A stretch of DNA of 64,000 bases from Glandiceps talaboti (GCF_964340395.1 NC_135564.1:12010391-12074390), one strand, 5' to 3'. Numbered from the stretch's first letter, positions 24,001-39,853 are shown. Numbers and translations: made by a program. Notes: generated by a model not told the origin, from the letters alone.

Positions 24001-27000
24001 CACCGGCCGACCAACCCTAGCGGGGACGATTTGGTAATTGGGGACAATATAACGCACCACCCCCTAATAAATCCATGCATAGAACCTATCTCAGAATTTT
24101 GAGTTTTAGGTTTGTAATGTGCGTAACAGACAGAATTCACGACGTACAGCAGTGAAAACAGATATGCAAATACTTTCACACCTTTCACAGTATCGCTTCA
24201 CCTTCATTGTTGTTTGACGTGAAGCGACCTTCATTGTTTTTTGATGCGATGCGAACAAGAAGCGAAAGCGAAGCGAAATGACTGCGATGCGAATGCCGTC
24301 ATGAAGCGATTCCAAGTTACGAAGCGAATTGATTGAAGCGATAATGAGGCGATGCGACTGCGAAGGCGAAGCGAAGCGAACGCGAAAAATGCGACAGCTT
24401 AGGCGAAAACTGTACTGTATGATATACTTGTACTAGTAAGTGTGTGTGATATAGATGTTGATGTATGTGATATACAATGTAGATGTACATGTATAGAATA
24501 TACTAGCAGATGTATATGATAAAATGTACATGAATATGATAAACTAGTAAATGTATGTGATATAGATGTACATGAATACGATATACTAGTAAATGTATGT
24601 GATATAGATGTACATGAATACGATATACTAGTAAATGTATGTGATATAGATGTACATGAATACGATATACTAGTAAATGTATGTGATACAGCTGGTTTAG
24701 TATAGCTCATTGGTCTAAGTTATGGTGAGTTCACCATGGCATTACCAAGATGTGTAAAAAAAAAAGGATGGATGTATAAACAGTTATTTGCTATCATATA
24801 TAGAATGATATCCATAAGAAACAATAGGACATTATTTCCTATGAAATATTTGACATCATTCAGTGGAATCGCAAACATAAGGTATGGGGTATTTGTAATC
24901 ATGTGGTGATTGGCCTTGTAACATTTTAACTGCGTAATTTCCCCCTGCTTAAATTAGAATTGCATGTGTTTACGGTCACATCGCATGGGTTATGAAAAAT
25001 ATTGTTTTATATGCACCCTGAATTTTTTTATCTGCACACTAAAAAACAAATTGGCAAACAAATGGTATGTAAAACAAAAATTAGAAAAAATTCAAAAGGG
25101 AAGAATATACCAGCTTTCTGTGTAAAAAAAAATCCTCAGGGATTATGTAAAAGTATTTTTTTTTGCATGTGGCTTGTTAATTTTGTAGCACAAGAGAGAA
25201 GAGGAAGACATGGCTAAACATATTGAAAATGATATGGACGAAGAGGTGTGTTGGTATAGTAGTAAAAACTGTACATTAGACTACATGTAGAGACTATCAA
25301 ACCACTCTCTGATCTGACTCTCTAAACTAAATCTCACTGTGTAGTCTCTGAAATAAATGTCTGCATGTTTGTCGCTGTCAAGCTCTGTTTACAACTTTCA
25401 ATGTTTGTATGAATTGAAAGACTCTAGTGTACTGGGCAACTGAGGACTACACACAAAGTCTCAGCATAAAAGTGTTGACATACAATTATTGTTATCTTTA
25501 CATTATCAAATTTTTAAGGGTGGAAATTAGATAAAATCTTGACTTCCCAAGGTGTTTTACCCACGTTTCCATCCAAAATTATGGTAAAGGGTATGGAAAT
25601 TCTATGCAAGTTTTACGAGATATCACCCTTGTTAAGTGAGTTCCCAAAACATAACAAAAAACACAGTCACTGTATAACTTTTAAAGTATTGAAATCTATG
25701 CATATTTTACCATATTACTTCCATCATGATGATTTGTGTTGGAGATGGGTGTGCCAAACCTCACCAAAACACTGATTATGTCACGTGTGCATTCTTTGTA
25801 GAACACATAGTTTTTGTAATGTTTTGTATGTAGTCCTTTACTAAAGCCCAGTATACTGATAATGTGTAGTATTAGGAGCTATACACACAACTCTCTACTT
25901 TTTGTAATTAGGTATTGTCTTTTATTCCTCACATGAAAAGGGAAAAATTCACATTTAGTGCTGATAGTATATTTGATGTGCTGAAACTGTGTTTAGATGT
26001 TCACAAACAGATATAGATAAGGATATAGGAATTTGCTATTCTTTAATTCAGGGCCTTGCTCTACATTTTCATTTAGTTACTTTTCTTTACTTTATTTTCA
26101 TGAAAATCTGAAAGTAAAGCCTGCCATAAATTTGTGTATAATAGTTCCTAATTTTATAAATCATAATTACTACGTATTTTCAACTTGATGACAAAACAGT
26201 TGTTGTGATGTCACACACCTCATCCATTTCCTGTGCTGTGATTTGTTGATACACTGTCACATGACATTGATGGTGAGTCCATTTCCTGTCCTGTGATTTG
26301 TTGATACACTGTCACATGACATTGATGGTGAGTCCATTCCTGTGCTGTGATTTGTTGATACAGTGTCACATGATGCTGACTGTGATTCTATCAGTGACTT
26401 TCTTTTGTGATGATAACAGTGTATCATGTCCATTGATTAAAAACAAGATAATGTCATGTCAAAATATTCAGCACAATGTTAATATTTCCATATATTGTGA
26501 GGCATATAAACTACTGCTTTCTTACAGTTCTGTACACGTTCTCTTTTCTCTTTTGCACTAAATTATGATAATGTGGGTTATTTGTTTTCTTCTTATTATC
26601 TGTAAAGAGATTCTTTTGAGAAATATCACAAAACTTTATACATTAATAGTCTGTTATATTGTAAACACGTGCATTGAGGGTATAATTGTGGACTGCTTTC
26701 ATCAAAGTGTGATATGGGTACAGAGTATGCTTACAAGTAATATTCACAAAGTTGTTTTTAATTTCACATTTATTTAATTTCAATATGAGTCTTACTTTAT
26801 AAATTGTTATTATTAACCTACGCATGTCTTTATTTTTTGAAATGATGTTTATTTTCTTTACACCCTGCCCCCATCCATCTCTTAGAGCGATGATGATGAG
26901 GTACATGTACCGTGTGTTTGTGTGTCTTTGTGTTTAAACTGACCAATATAACCATTGCAAATATTGGCTATATATTAATTGCATGTAAAGTTAAAGGGAT

Positions 27001-30000
27001 AGTAAAAAAACACCATTATTATTGGTTGTGTGTGTGTGTTTATAACCAAAGTCTAATCAGGTGGGAGGGATCACCCGTTGGTGCAGTGATAATTGGTATG
27101 GCTTAGATTCCTATATTGTTGTGTGATCTTGATAGTGTTGTCTCATCACACATACATGCTTAGCACTATATCCATAACTTTAATACTAGTATTCAAACCT
27201 AGAATGTTATCAACACTTTATGTAGCAAAAAATAGCTCCACCTATTCAGAAGTACTCAGGAAATGTTTCCCCTTGTGACTGGCTGATTATGTTTTTGAAT
27301 AATGCCAAGTTGTCGTCATGGAGCTTCACCCTTGTTCATTTCCGTCATATGGAGATTATCATTGATGTATTTGACACAGTTGACAGATTGAATATCTAGT
27401 AAAGTTTTGTGTCTATTTGCTGGTCGTCACTTTTATAGTGAAATACAGGATTATTATTGCTAAGCTGTGAGAGGTGATACAACACTCGCGATCATCCAAA
27501 AATAGTGAAGGAAAATAAGCTGTAATGGGAAGAACTGCTTTGAAAAATATAAAGTGACTAAATATCTATGTGTGAGATTTCATGCCTTTATCATGACCAG
27601 CTAACCTCACAGAGTGTGGGTGAGCACATTGGTGTGTTGTGTACAAAATACCAACTAATACACCGTGTGGATTCTAAAACACTTCTTCTTTGTGTGTAGT
27701 GTTGTGTATGTGTTGTGTTGTGTGTGTGTTGTGTGTGTTTGGGCGATCTGACTAAAAATCACATCTTGTACTAGCCTCTATGAGTGTCTGCCAATACTAT
27801 AACCATATGCACTCCGTTCTTGCTACTGATTCAATCATAACTTTCTAAAGAGTTCTTTGAACATGATAATATTTTACAGGTATTGGTAGATAATGTTCAT
27901 CGGTTTGCTAGTTTTGTGTCAAAATTTGTACCATAGAAAAGTTGAGGGAGTATTTTTGTAATCTTTCACAAAAGGAAAGTCCATGTATCTAGAGTCGCCC
28001 TCTCTATATACTACAATTGAGAAAAAATCCCTCATGTAATGATTTCCCATATTAATACAGTCTAGTTCTGGCTGAAAATAGAATAATGTCTTTGAAAATA
28101 TTAATTTATGTAATTTGTGATAGTTTTTGTTGTAGTTCTCATTTTTAAAATACACATAACATCTTCAATTTTACAACAGTAAGAAAAAAACACTGTTCCA
28201 TATTATTTTTCGATACAAAGTATGGATAAATTTTTCTTTACCAAAACATGGGTCCAAATGACCTCTGCTCCCAAACCTGTATTATGGCAAAGCAGATACT
28301 AGCCATTTTCACACCTGACAGTACAACTAGCCATTTATTACTCGTTGTCAGAATATCGTCAGTTATATGAGTTTGTGACTTTTATGACTTTTATGATAAA
28401 TGTTGGCACAACAATGTAAACCAGTGTACAATCATACTACCAACATCAGTAAAAATCTTTCCATTTTACTCGTCAAAGAACTGTTTAAAAAAATTATTGA
28501 AATGATGAAAGCATACCAGGACACCTACAGTATTATCAATAAATACATCATTACCCTTCTTCACATACAACAGACCAAGATTGCCAATAAATGATCTGAT
28601 GTAGAAAAATTAAATACTTTTCAACAATTTACAAAAGGTTTTGAAATATTTTTTGACAAAAATTTTGAAATGTCATTCCCATCATCAGTTGTTAAGTCTC
28701 TGGTATCCTTTCTCTAACACAACTTTATTTGTGATTAGGTATATGAAATATTTCTAAATCCATTCAAGTCAGCATTATTGTGATATTTTTGTGACTTGGA
28801 TGACTTAATCAAATACTACACTGTGCTGTATGCACTCTCTAACTACAAAAGTATGAATCACATATGTTTCATATTGAGTAACCATGGAATCCTACAAATC
28901 TGGGACTTAGAAGATTTCCTTTGAAATTCAACACTGTGATGCAAACTAATATCACCTGTGATAACAAACTAGATTTGTTTTAGCCACTATTATACCATGG
29001 TGTTTCGGAAATCTCGGCTATTTGAGACACAAGAAAAATGTATGTTTCTCATCACATACTAAATACATGTATTGTGAATTATCCACTTGGCTTGAAATAT
29101 GATGAGATACTTATATATTACCATATATGGTTATTTCAACAAGCTACACCATTTGCATATATTACCATATTTGGTAATCTTAACAAGCTATAATATTTGC
29201 ATAGTATAGCACAATGCAAATTTACAATAAATCTATGCAACCCACGAAGGCCAAGGAACAATGTGAATGAAAACAGTATTGGGTGAAATGGTGTGGGGTG
29301 AAGGGTACTGCTGACTGATAGTGTTCAACATGTAATAGCTGTTACATGACAATTCAGTAAATATGCAGGTGTTAAGAAAACAAACAAACTTTGGTCATAT
29401 TTATAAAATTCAGATCATACCCTGTGGTATGATGTAACTCAAAATGATGTATCCTTGTGAGTTACAAATAAAACGTCAAAATAAAAAGTCCTTTCCATAA
29501 ATTGTTACAAATTTTGTGTAGGTGATAAATCGTACAAAATGCTGTTCTTATTCATAAGTCAGTTAATATTGACAGTTTTTAAGACACTGCACTTATCACT
29601 TTTTTGCACTTTGATATTTTTCCCTAGGACATGGGACCTCCAGTAGGAGAGGTATACATTTTTTACTAGTGTTGTGTTAAGTTTGTGTGTTCTGTTAAAA
29701 TCATTGTGTTGGTAATTTTTAGACGCGGTGTTTCTATAGTCTTAGTTGCCAAGGAAAAAGTTCATTGAATATTGCTTCAATTTTGACATGCGTAGCTGAA
29801 CTTGCTGCATTCACACATAGCAACCAAATCATGCTTTTTCCAATTTACTTTATTTTACTTTATTTACTTTCAAACAAAGTACCTCTCAGATCAATGTCTA
29901 GAAAGAATTCAATTGACTATCTTTGGCATTAGACTGGTTTTTCCAAACTTTCTATTTTTCTTGATTTTTGATACTGACAGTTTTTGATTAGAATCTGAGA

Positions 30001-31514
30001 CAGTTTAACATTTTGTTTGATTATGATAACTCAAAGTGATCTCGGGAGATGACTGAAGAATCTGATTTCACATGATGCATTCAAAATACTCACACTGTCT
30101 ACTGTGAATCTGATATAAAATTGTAAATTGTAAAAATTTAAAAATTGTTTTCTGTAACAAAGATGCCTGGAGAAGCATGTTTTGTTCAACAGTAAGCAAC
30201 CTTACAGGGCCAGCAAGGATAGTGTGTCATTGCTCTGTAAATATAGACAAACTTTATGTCTACGTGAACAAAGAAACCACAGTTGCCCCAAACACCTTTC
30301 TCTATCCGGTTTTGTTCAACTTATAGTGTTTTGTACACAACAAATTATCCCCCTGGGTACTTCCTGAGTTTGTTATGTCTTTGATGTTAACCACATATGG
30401 TGTTTACTCTGTAGATGTGAACATACAATTTATCATCTACAGTGTAAATGTCACACTATCTTTACCAGCCCTTTAGTACAGCCATGGAAAGTAGATAATA
30501 AGTAGATTTGCACCAAGCATACTTTGAGTGTTGAAAAAATGAATGCAACATGTGACAAAATCAGATCTGGTCATCTTTAAAACTAACATGTTTTCTTTGT
30601 GTTCAATGTTTCTACTAGCTTTTGAGATTTTATTTCTTCTTAGGGAGTAAATTCTCATTTGCCATGCATGAATACTCTTCAAGTGTGTTTTATAACTCAG
30701 TAATTTGGTTATACTGTACTTTCATAAAACTGGTTCTATGCCATGAATTCACCTTTCAAATATTAATGTGCTCTGGCATCACCATACTATGTAGGTGGGT
30801 GTAACACTAGAGGGCACTAGATGTTTGAAAGCTGTATTCTTGGCCGAGTGTTCATGATTTCTGTGCCTCTATGGTCAATTTTATCAGACATCATTGAAAC
30901 TGTGTGTGTTATTGTTAAAATTACAGTGTGGGTAGATAAAGACAACACTTCAAACAATTGCTAACACATTACAAATGACACAAACAGACAAGTAATATAT
31001 ATAGTAAGGCAACATGACTTAAGTCTTTGAAGTTCAGGCCTGTATAAATTTAAACTATATGTAACACACACAGTTTCAGTAATGTCTGTTTGAAATTGAC
31101 TCACATAAAGTGTGTCTCAGAACTAAAAATGGAAGCAAGGTGTTATTCATGTAGTAAGAAAATGAAATGTCACCATTACAAAGAATTATAATCATGGTAA
31201 ATGTGTGCAAATGTATTCACTTTGCTAAATACTAGTTGTCAAATGTTCTAGGCACCCATTCTTATTAGTGTGCTGTGTAGAAGTGTAACACAAAAATAAG
31301 TTTTCTGATTTCTTGCACCAAAACACTTTCTCATATGCAAATGATGATCAGTTTATAAAATCCAGTGTCAGATAAAATGGATAACATCATGAAAGTGTCA
31401 TGTGTATAACATTGGCAGTTATGCTATCTACCAGACTGCCAACAATGTTACTGAGTTGCAGTGGTTAGTAATTAGCAATGGAGCTTTATTTTCCATTTCT
31501 TGCATGGGTTGAAC

Positions 31515-31596
<82 letters not shown>

Positions 31597-34500
31597 TGTT
31601 TGTATATGTGTCTCTGTGTGTACAAATATGTGTGATGACAGGTTTTGACACTGATAACTGCTTTCTGAGATAACGGTGTCCCATATTCACCACTTTCCTT
31701 ATGATTATTACAGGGAGATGAGCCAGCTCCGGGTAACCGTATACCAAGACCCTCATCAGCCAAAGGACAGAGACGACGACCTCCAAGGGATGGAGATGGT
31801 AGGTTGATTCAAATTTGATCATCAAAACATGTCTGTGCTGTGTTTCTATGGTAATAATATGTTTCATTTCAGATGTTATCAAATATGTTAAATAATGCAT
31901 TGTCAACTTTTTGATACTCAAACACCAGTATATGGCCAGCAGTTGTCAAACAATTAATATCTGAATTTCTTGATCTTGTTTTCAATGTAATTCCCAGGGC
32001 TCAAAATTAACAGTAGTGCCATGCCCACAGACTACCAATTCTCATCACGGTGCTACCATAATTTGCAGCTGGTAGCCCACTCAGGCTACCACTGATTATG
32101 TGATGAAGATGGAAGATTTATGGCCATGAAAGTATTTTAATAATACAAATATTTCCTATAGAGGAAATCTGTTTACAGTGCAGGAATATCAGACTACAGG
32201 TCACAATCCTTGGGCTACCAATTTCTGAAACTGGTAGCCTGCTAGGACGACCAAAGAAAAAAGTTAATTTTGAGCCCTGCTTGAGTTACACTTCTTATTT
32301 GTATTTTACACTCAACTACAGTTTTCAAATTTCTTTCAATCAAAGTCTGCTGTTTTTCTCTGTATTCTTCTGTCACTGATTTAGATAATAGATGATTTAT
32401 AGAAAACTTTTAGTATTATACTAAAAATGATATTAGTTTGGAAAAGAAATATAAATTACAATTTGTAAGTACAATTATTTACCTTGATGTGAAGACAGCT
32501 GGTATTATGTCACATGGTCAAAATACTTACCAAGGTTATTTACAAAGTGAATATAAAGATTAGGAATATTTGTGACTGACCAGCACTCTTAAAACTGAGG
32601 AGAACTCTTTCAATCATACCCCTGTATCTTTACTGATCAACACTTGTTTCAGACTGAGGAGAACTCTTTCAAACATACCCTAGTATCTTTACTGACCAGC
32701 ACTCTTTTAGAACTGGGGAGAAGTCTTTTGGACGTTCATGTATACCCAATATCTTTACTGACCAACACTTCAGACTGGAAAGAACTCTTTTCTGACAATA
32801 GCCCCAATAGTTTTACCCCTGGGCCAATCCAACTGATGTTTTATGAAAATAAAATAACCAGACTTACATACATGTAGAAAATATTTGGAGAAAAAGATAA
32901 TTTAATTCTTGTAATAGTATACATGTAGTGTACATGTACGTTATTGTGGCCCATATTCTAAAGTCCATTCATGCTGGGATTTTGTTCTCTCGTTCCCCAA
33001 CCATGCCTGGCATTTTGCTAGTGGCTATTTACTTTAATGAAGCTGTTGCCAGAAATTAGGTGCAAATTCTTTTAGAATTTTAAACTGTTCTCATTGCGAG
33101 GTGGTGTCAAATGTGTTATGTTAATTAGAAAATATGAAGTCAGAGGGTTGAGATATATGATGTAAAAATAATTGCAATATATTCACTCATCGCTGCGAAA
33201 AGTCATGCGCTAATTTTGAATAAACGACTGCTAGCGAAATGACATGTGGTAGGTGGAAAGCAACACAACTGGATTGTAGGCAACATGACCAAGACACTGA
33301 ACTGCATCCTAGAAATGTGTGAGCTAACAACATACAAAATGTATGTATGCATCATGCTACTACTACATACTACTACTGTACTAGCCATTGATATGATATC
33401 ATTCTTACCAAGCTATTTAACTACAAACTTACTACTACTACTAAACTATACTGTCTGCATGTCATCTTATCTCAAAGCATTAACAGACTCTGTGAATTGA
33501 CTCTTGTGTTTTTTCTTGGCATTTTCCATTGTTTTTTTTTAAATGATAACAGATTCAGACAGTGATGGAGGTATGTGTATTATAGTAGAGTAGATCGCCA
33601 TGGCAACCACATTTTTAACGCAATCATTAATACCTCATGGGTCTATTCTCTACCTCAAATATGTTCAATGTATTAATCTTAGTACTATATAGTATACCTT
33701 GTGATCTTAGTAAGGTTATAAAATAAAGACTATTATTCAAATTAATAATGTAATGTTTTCGACAATGAGATTCATTGTGTCGTTTTGCTCTCAGTGGCCA
33801 TGCTCCTATGATGGGACAGGGGTTGACTGATGTGTGAGGGCGCCCTGACCTGGTGTACCTTACAGACTAATCGTGTTTGAAAGTCAAAGTAATTTTTCTG
33901 ACTGGAAAATTCTTCTCAATTCATTTTTGTATATTCAATGTGTTAGCAGCATTGTAAATTCATTTAAAAAAATTAATGTCCAATAATGCACTATTCACAA
34001 TAAATTTCATCAAGAATTGTGTTAAAAAGTCAAAAGTAACTTCTGAGCATATGCCAGAACATTTTCTGTTTGAATGTTTACCATGTTAACAGTGGTATAA
34101 ATTCATGAACCAAAACTATAGCCAACTTTACTTTGTAGTTTGCTTGATAGAAATTCTCCTAAACAATCACTGTGATCATCAGTCACATGATTCAAGTCCA
34201 CTATGGTGATTGGCCAGCTGTACATTGAACTGAAGACTTACAAGTCATTGGGGGCATTGTTCGGTCGTAGTATGTCCATGAATGTAAAACTTGGTAAACA
34301 ACTAAAGAGATGATGATTACCCGATCATTTGTTAGATGAAAAGCGATTAAAATGACTAATTAATTTTCAATACATTGTACATTTGTAATTTGTGTGTTCG
34401 CAACACAAAAAGGTGTATGATATATTCCTGGGTTAATACATTGAACAATTAATGGCAATTAACTCCATTTACGTTACAGCTACTGTAGATAGCTTAGAGC

Positions 34501-37500
34501 TAGAAATACAATATCACTGCTTCTAATACCCCTAGTAGTTTATATTACAGCTTTAGTCCCCATTATCTATACCATATGCAAATTGCTATTGTACTGCTAC
34601 TGTACTGCTATCCATATCTGTTCTATTGCATGAAACCAATGCATGTATTTCATTATTAAATCATAAATTAATACTTGTAACATTCACATTCTTGAATCAT
34701 TTAATTAATTATTGTAATGCATGTTAATAATTGGTGTATAATCACATAGTAATTATTAATAATTTTCATCAGGAAAAAATCATAATTTGATGATGATATT
34801 TTGTATCGTAAGCAACAATACAGCACGGTCAACTATACATACATCTTTATTCTTGGCACTACACATATAACCATACATGTACATGGTTGTATGCCAAATC
34901 TTGTCTTAGATCAAGTCTTACAAAATTTGCCTGTCATATGATCTTACAAATAATAAATTACAAGTATACACCCACATAATATACATATTCATTATCATAT
35001 CATATATCATATCACGTCATAAAATCTGATATATAAACATAACACATGTAATGTCATCTTGTATTATAAAATAATGATAAGTATTCTTTGTTATGTTGTT
35101 TGTCAGATAATGATAAAATATCACATTATGTAATTGTTATTCATACATTTATAAATCATTCTGTGTTTCTCTTCATCACATTATTTCACAGTTTTATCAA
35201 ATACTTTATTACAAATATTTATTCCCAACTACTGTTAAAATTAGCTACATCCCTGTACTTGTTTTATCCCATTATGTGTAATCATATTACATATAGTATC
35301 ATGTATCTTTATATCATTCTTGTCGTGTATAACTGTTTATATGATTTGGAGTATATGTTTCAGCATTGCTATAATGATATGGTCTTGAGATTATATTGCA
35401 CAGAGTAGAAATATTAAAAGGTGCATAATTTGTAGCAATAATATCAAAATGTGCCTTGGAAATAAAACTGTTTAAACTTTTACTTCCCAAGCCATTCTCA
35501 GTTTCAATTTTTTAAAAATTCAAGGGTCACTGTACAATTTTTTGAAATAAGTGATATCAAAATTTAGTTTTTTTAGAATCCAATATGATCATTGAATACT
35601 GTGTTAACTCTGGGGGGGGGGGGGGGGGGGGGTACAAGAGTGTTGATTTCTGTTGTGATAGAAAGAACAAAGTAGTGAAATTTGAACAAAGCCAAAATAT
35701 TTATGTGTTCACAGTGTAATAAGTGATTGTTATACAGAATAATACACAAGTTTTCATGTTGTATATTTTATCATTAGTGAAACTTTATATTACAAGATTG
35801 TACATTATAGCAATGCTATAAAACATTCTGTATGATACATATTAGAAATGTACAAAATGTCACCACATTTGACATATCATTTCATGTCTGGAATCCATAC
35901 TGACTTCAAACAACAATTAGACATTATTCCCCAATATCATTTTTGGTCAGCCAGGAATATATGAATGACCTAAGGGGCCTTGTCACTATGAGTCACTGTA
36001 AGTTGCTAGATGAGTAGTGACAAATCCATAGGTCACAGGTATTTTCTGGCTTTATGAAGACAAATATTGGAGAATATTATAATACCTCCTCAAGCATAAT
36101 TTATGGAAAAATCAGGGAAATTATTGACAATTTGTAAGTTAATATTTTGGCTCATATTTCGAGCATGGCAAAACCAGTGACATAGCCACAGGTTGTTGTG
36201 AAGTAAAACAACCAGGGTATACAATCTATATTTTCTGTTCAAAGACAATAACTTGGCTTGTGCATGGTGTAGTTTGTCAAGTACCTATTTGCACACTTCT
36301 AATGGCATACTATCCCTACAGTCTGTGAAGTATATGACTGTCACATATACAGCAATGTTTGGTTTGATTTAGCTATGGATTCAAGGCCAATCACTCTTCT
36401 AGACTGTTACTGTACTTGTCTTGGTAAGAGATCCTGTCAAAGTATAATCCCTAATGTTATTTTTTTAATGTGTATAGGAAGTAATATGGGTATTACTTCA
36501 TTCCTTGAAAAACAAGTAATAAAGTATGTTTTGAGCTATGGCTTACCCTCAGTGTAAAGGCTTTATCAGCATTGGAGGAACCAAGCAGAACCAAACAATC
36601 AACATATACAAAGGGGCTCAATTGTACTCATCAAGTAACCACCCCTTCAACTTATTTTATGAATAATAGGGAGGGTCTGATTCTCTTACCAATACAGTAC
36701 AGTAACAGTAAAACACATAAATGTCAGTAATGGCTGAATCTGGCCACATCTTCATATTTGAATCTTGTATTTCAATTTTCATCATACTCATAGTCTGTAA
36801 TATATGCTGTGATAGGGTGCCCTCGTGCATCGGTCAACTCCTTTCACTGATAGGCTCTGCATGAGATGTTGTATCTTACAGACTATAGTCATCACAGCAT
36901 ATTCAATATCATCACAGCATATTCAATATTATCACAGCATATATCAATACCATCACAGCATATATGATACCATCACAGCATTTCAAAAAGTATCACAGTA
37001 ATTTCAGTGCAATGACAGCCTATATTAAACATTATCACAGCATAAACATATAAATACTGCAATACTGCAAAGCATATCAAACACAATCACCATGATCACA
37101 GTATCTTAGATGACACAACAGCATAACAAAACATGACAGCCTTCTTGTCATTTTGGTGCCAAACATCACATCCCTTGGTGTATTCTATACTGTTCATGAA
37201 GCACAATAACTGCACTGTGAGGTACATGCCATCAGACTCTTATGATAACTGATGTGTAAAGTGTTAAGCAGAAAGTGAAAATCAAATATATGATTTGGCA
37301 CCCAAATGAAAATTGACGAAAAGTTTCAAGCATTTTGTCTAAACAAAAGTTTACTCATACTTTCATAGAAATAACTTGTGTCACCAATTTTCTAATGATT
37401 GACAGTTAATCATTCTTATTAATTCATGGATTCCTTCCCACTCCTCTCCAAATATATATACACATCAACAGAGTTTAGAAACATGTCTTTATATTGCAGT

Positions 37501-39780
37501 GCAGTTATTGTAAAATCTGTTCACATGTTATAGTCAGCATGGTTTCATAGTGTCATGATATCTAGAATTGCAAGTAGAGAGTTCTAAGATGAGATCTGTT
37601 AGTATCGTGAGTTTTGTGTAATTTATTACACACCTGTATAGTGCTAGCTGTAGACTGTGCATGTTGTTTACATTTGTTCCACCACCGTAAGAGTTATTTT
37701 GTGATGGTGAGATAAAATAGAGAATAATCTGGTATGCTCACCAGGTGCCAGTGAGATATTTATACCAGTCTGGTGTTAGCACAGTGCTAACCCATTCAGA
37801 AAGAACTTCATCAGCTGCACAGTAATCTCCCTCTGGCCAAAGTGTAAACAATGTGCAACATGTGAAATGGCCTTTCGGTGTCTGGCGCCCTCATGAGACA
37901 TGCAGATCTCGAAATCGTTACTTTTGTTTTTATTTATTGCTCAATATACTTGTGTTATTATTGTTCTATTGTTATAATGTATTGTGTAGATGTAATGCAT
38001 GAAACCAAAGTGACTACTAGGTATGGTTTCTAGATTGCATGCACCCAGTATATAAAATGTAACAACAATAATAACTGTTCTTATTTCTATCACTAGGTGT
38101 TGGGTCTTTAGTTTCATCTAGATTTTCCCAGTTCTAATGTTGAGGCATATGTAGAACAGTGTCTATCCATTACAGATGATACAATCAGATTCATGCTAGG
38201 GAGTCTCACTCAACTGCGATCTCTAACTCAACTCCCTAGCATGAACAACGACGTGTATCTGTTGTCCAGTCAGTCCACTGCTCTACATAATGTCCTAAAT
38301 GTTTTTGTAGCCAAGGTTGTTAGATACATCAGAAATTGATTATGTTGCATTGGTCTGTTTTTAGAAATGGAACAACACACACAGGAAAGTGAGGAGAAAT
38401 CACACAGACGAAGCCGACACAGAGACGGTGATTCTAAACAGGAAGTGAACGGTATGGTAAATGGAGATGACCTACCACCACAGGTTCAACAAAGGTCAGT
38501 ATTACCATTATAACAGTTCTGTGTGGTGGTCAGAAACTAAATCTGATCGCTATAAAGTAGCTCGTGCAATGTGCCTTTTATTTGCAGTTTTATGTCAGCT
38601 ATGATAATGCTGGACTGGACGAGCTGTTCATATTTGGAATTCAAACGAAATATGATGAGAAAAGGTAAAGAGTAGAAAATTGTCTAAAACCTTCCGATCA
38701 TGTATGACCATAAGATGGGAGTAGATTCTATTGGAGCAATGACAAGATGCAAAAAGATTATTTTGTACTTACTAAATTATCACATACACATAATTTGCGT
38801 AGATAAAGGTCATGGCTGATACATCCTCAACATTATCTTCAATATTATGCATATTAGTCATTTCAGTTTTGAAATCTATTTTGAAGTCTATTTTCTATTT
38901 GTCTACAGTCGCAGGATGGCCAGACCCAGCAGTGCTAGACCGCCCCCTAGAGTCAAGAAACAACAAGATCAGCTAGATGATCCAGCAGCAAGGTATAGTA
39001 AAACTAACACAGAGAAGTGTGTCAATATAGAATGGGTAGATGTAAAACAAACTTGAAGTTAAAATTTTATGTTTTATCAATTATTGTTATTCCCAATATA
39101 TATCCATTCAACCAAGAAAAACATGAGTGACCTAAGGAACCTTGTCACTATGAGTTGCTAGAATCAATATCGATAGAATTGATAGAATCATATCGATAAA
39201 ACCCTTAGGTTACAAGTGTTTTGTGGTTGAATGAAGAAAAATACAGAGAAGAATAGGAAAAATGATGGTGATTTAGAATGCCATGACTCGGCACCACAGA
39301 ACCAGTGTGTAAATATGGGTTGTCATGATGCATAGTTTCTGTTCAAAGACAATAATTTGGCTTGTGCATGGTATAATTGGTATTATGGGATAAGTTATGA
39401 TGAACTAACAACATTACTTGAATCTAATTACAAGTTGTATTCTTTGTCTCTTGGTACTTGATAGAATTGGTAGTGGTAAGGTTACAAATGTCATAGTAGA
39501 TAATGCCAAGGATTCCGATGATGATGATGATACATTTGTAGTTGAAGAAAGTCAACCCTTGGACATTGATGTACAACAGGTATTGTATACATGTATACCA
39601 ATTTTACAGACTGACATTTATATCAGTTGTCTATACAAAGTTTGCCCTAAAGTAAACACACAGTGTGTACATTGTACATTTTCAAACTTGATGCACAAAT
39701 ATTTTATGAACTTAACAATACAAAGTAAAAGTAACACAAACTTTATTAAACATTTGTTAACACCTCCAACCCTCCAACAC

Positions 39781-39853
<73 letters not shown>

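Noticed and set aside
28400-28594. 64-codon frame in TRAF3IP1 intron 8
   Set aside because: Lys/Ile-rich composition of AT-rich intron DNA, no recognised family and no splice role needed, as exon phases already agree.
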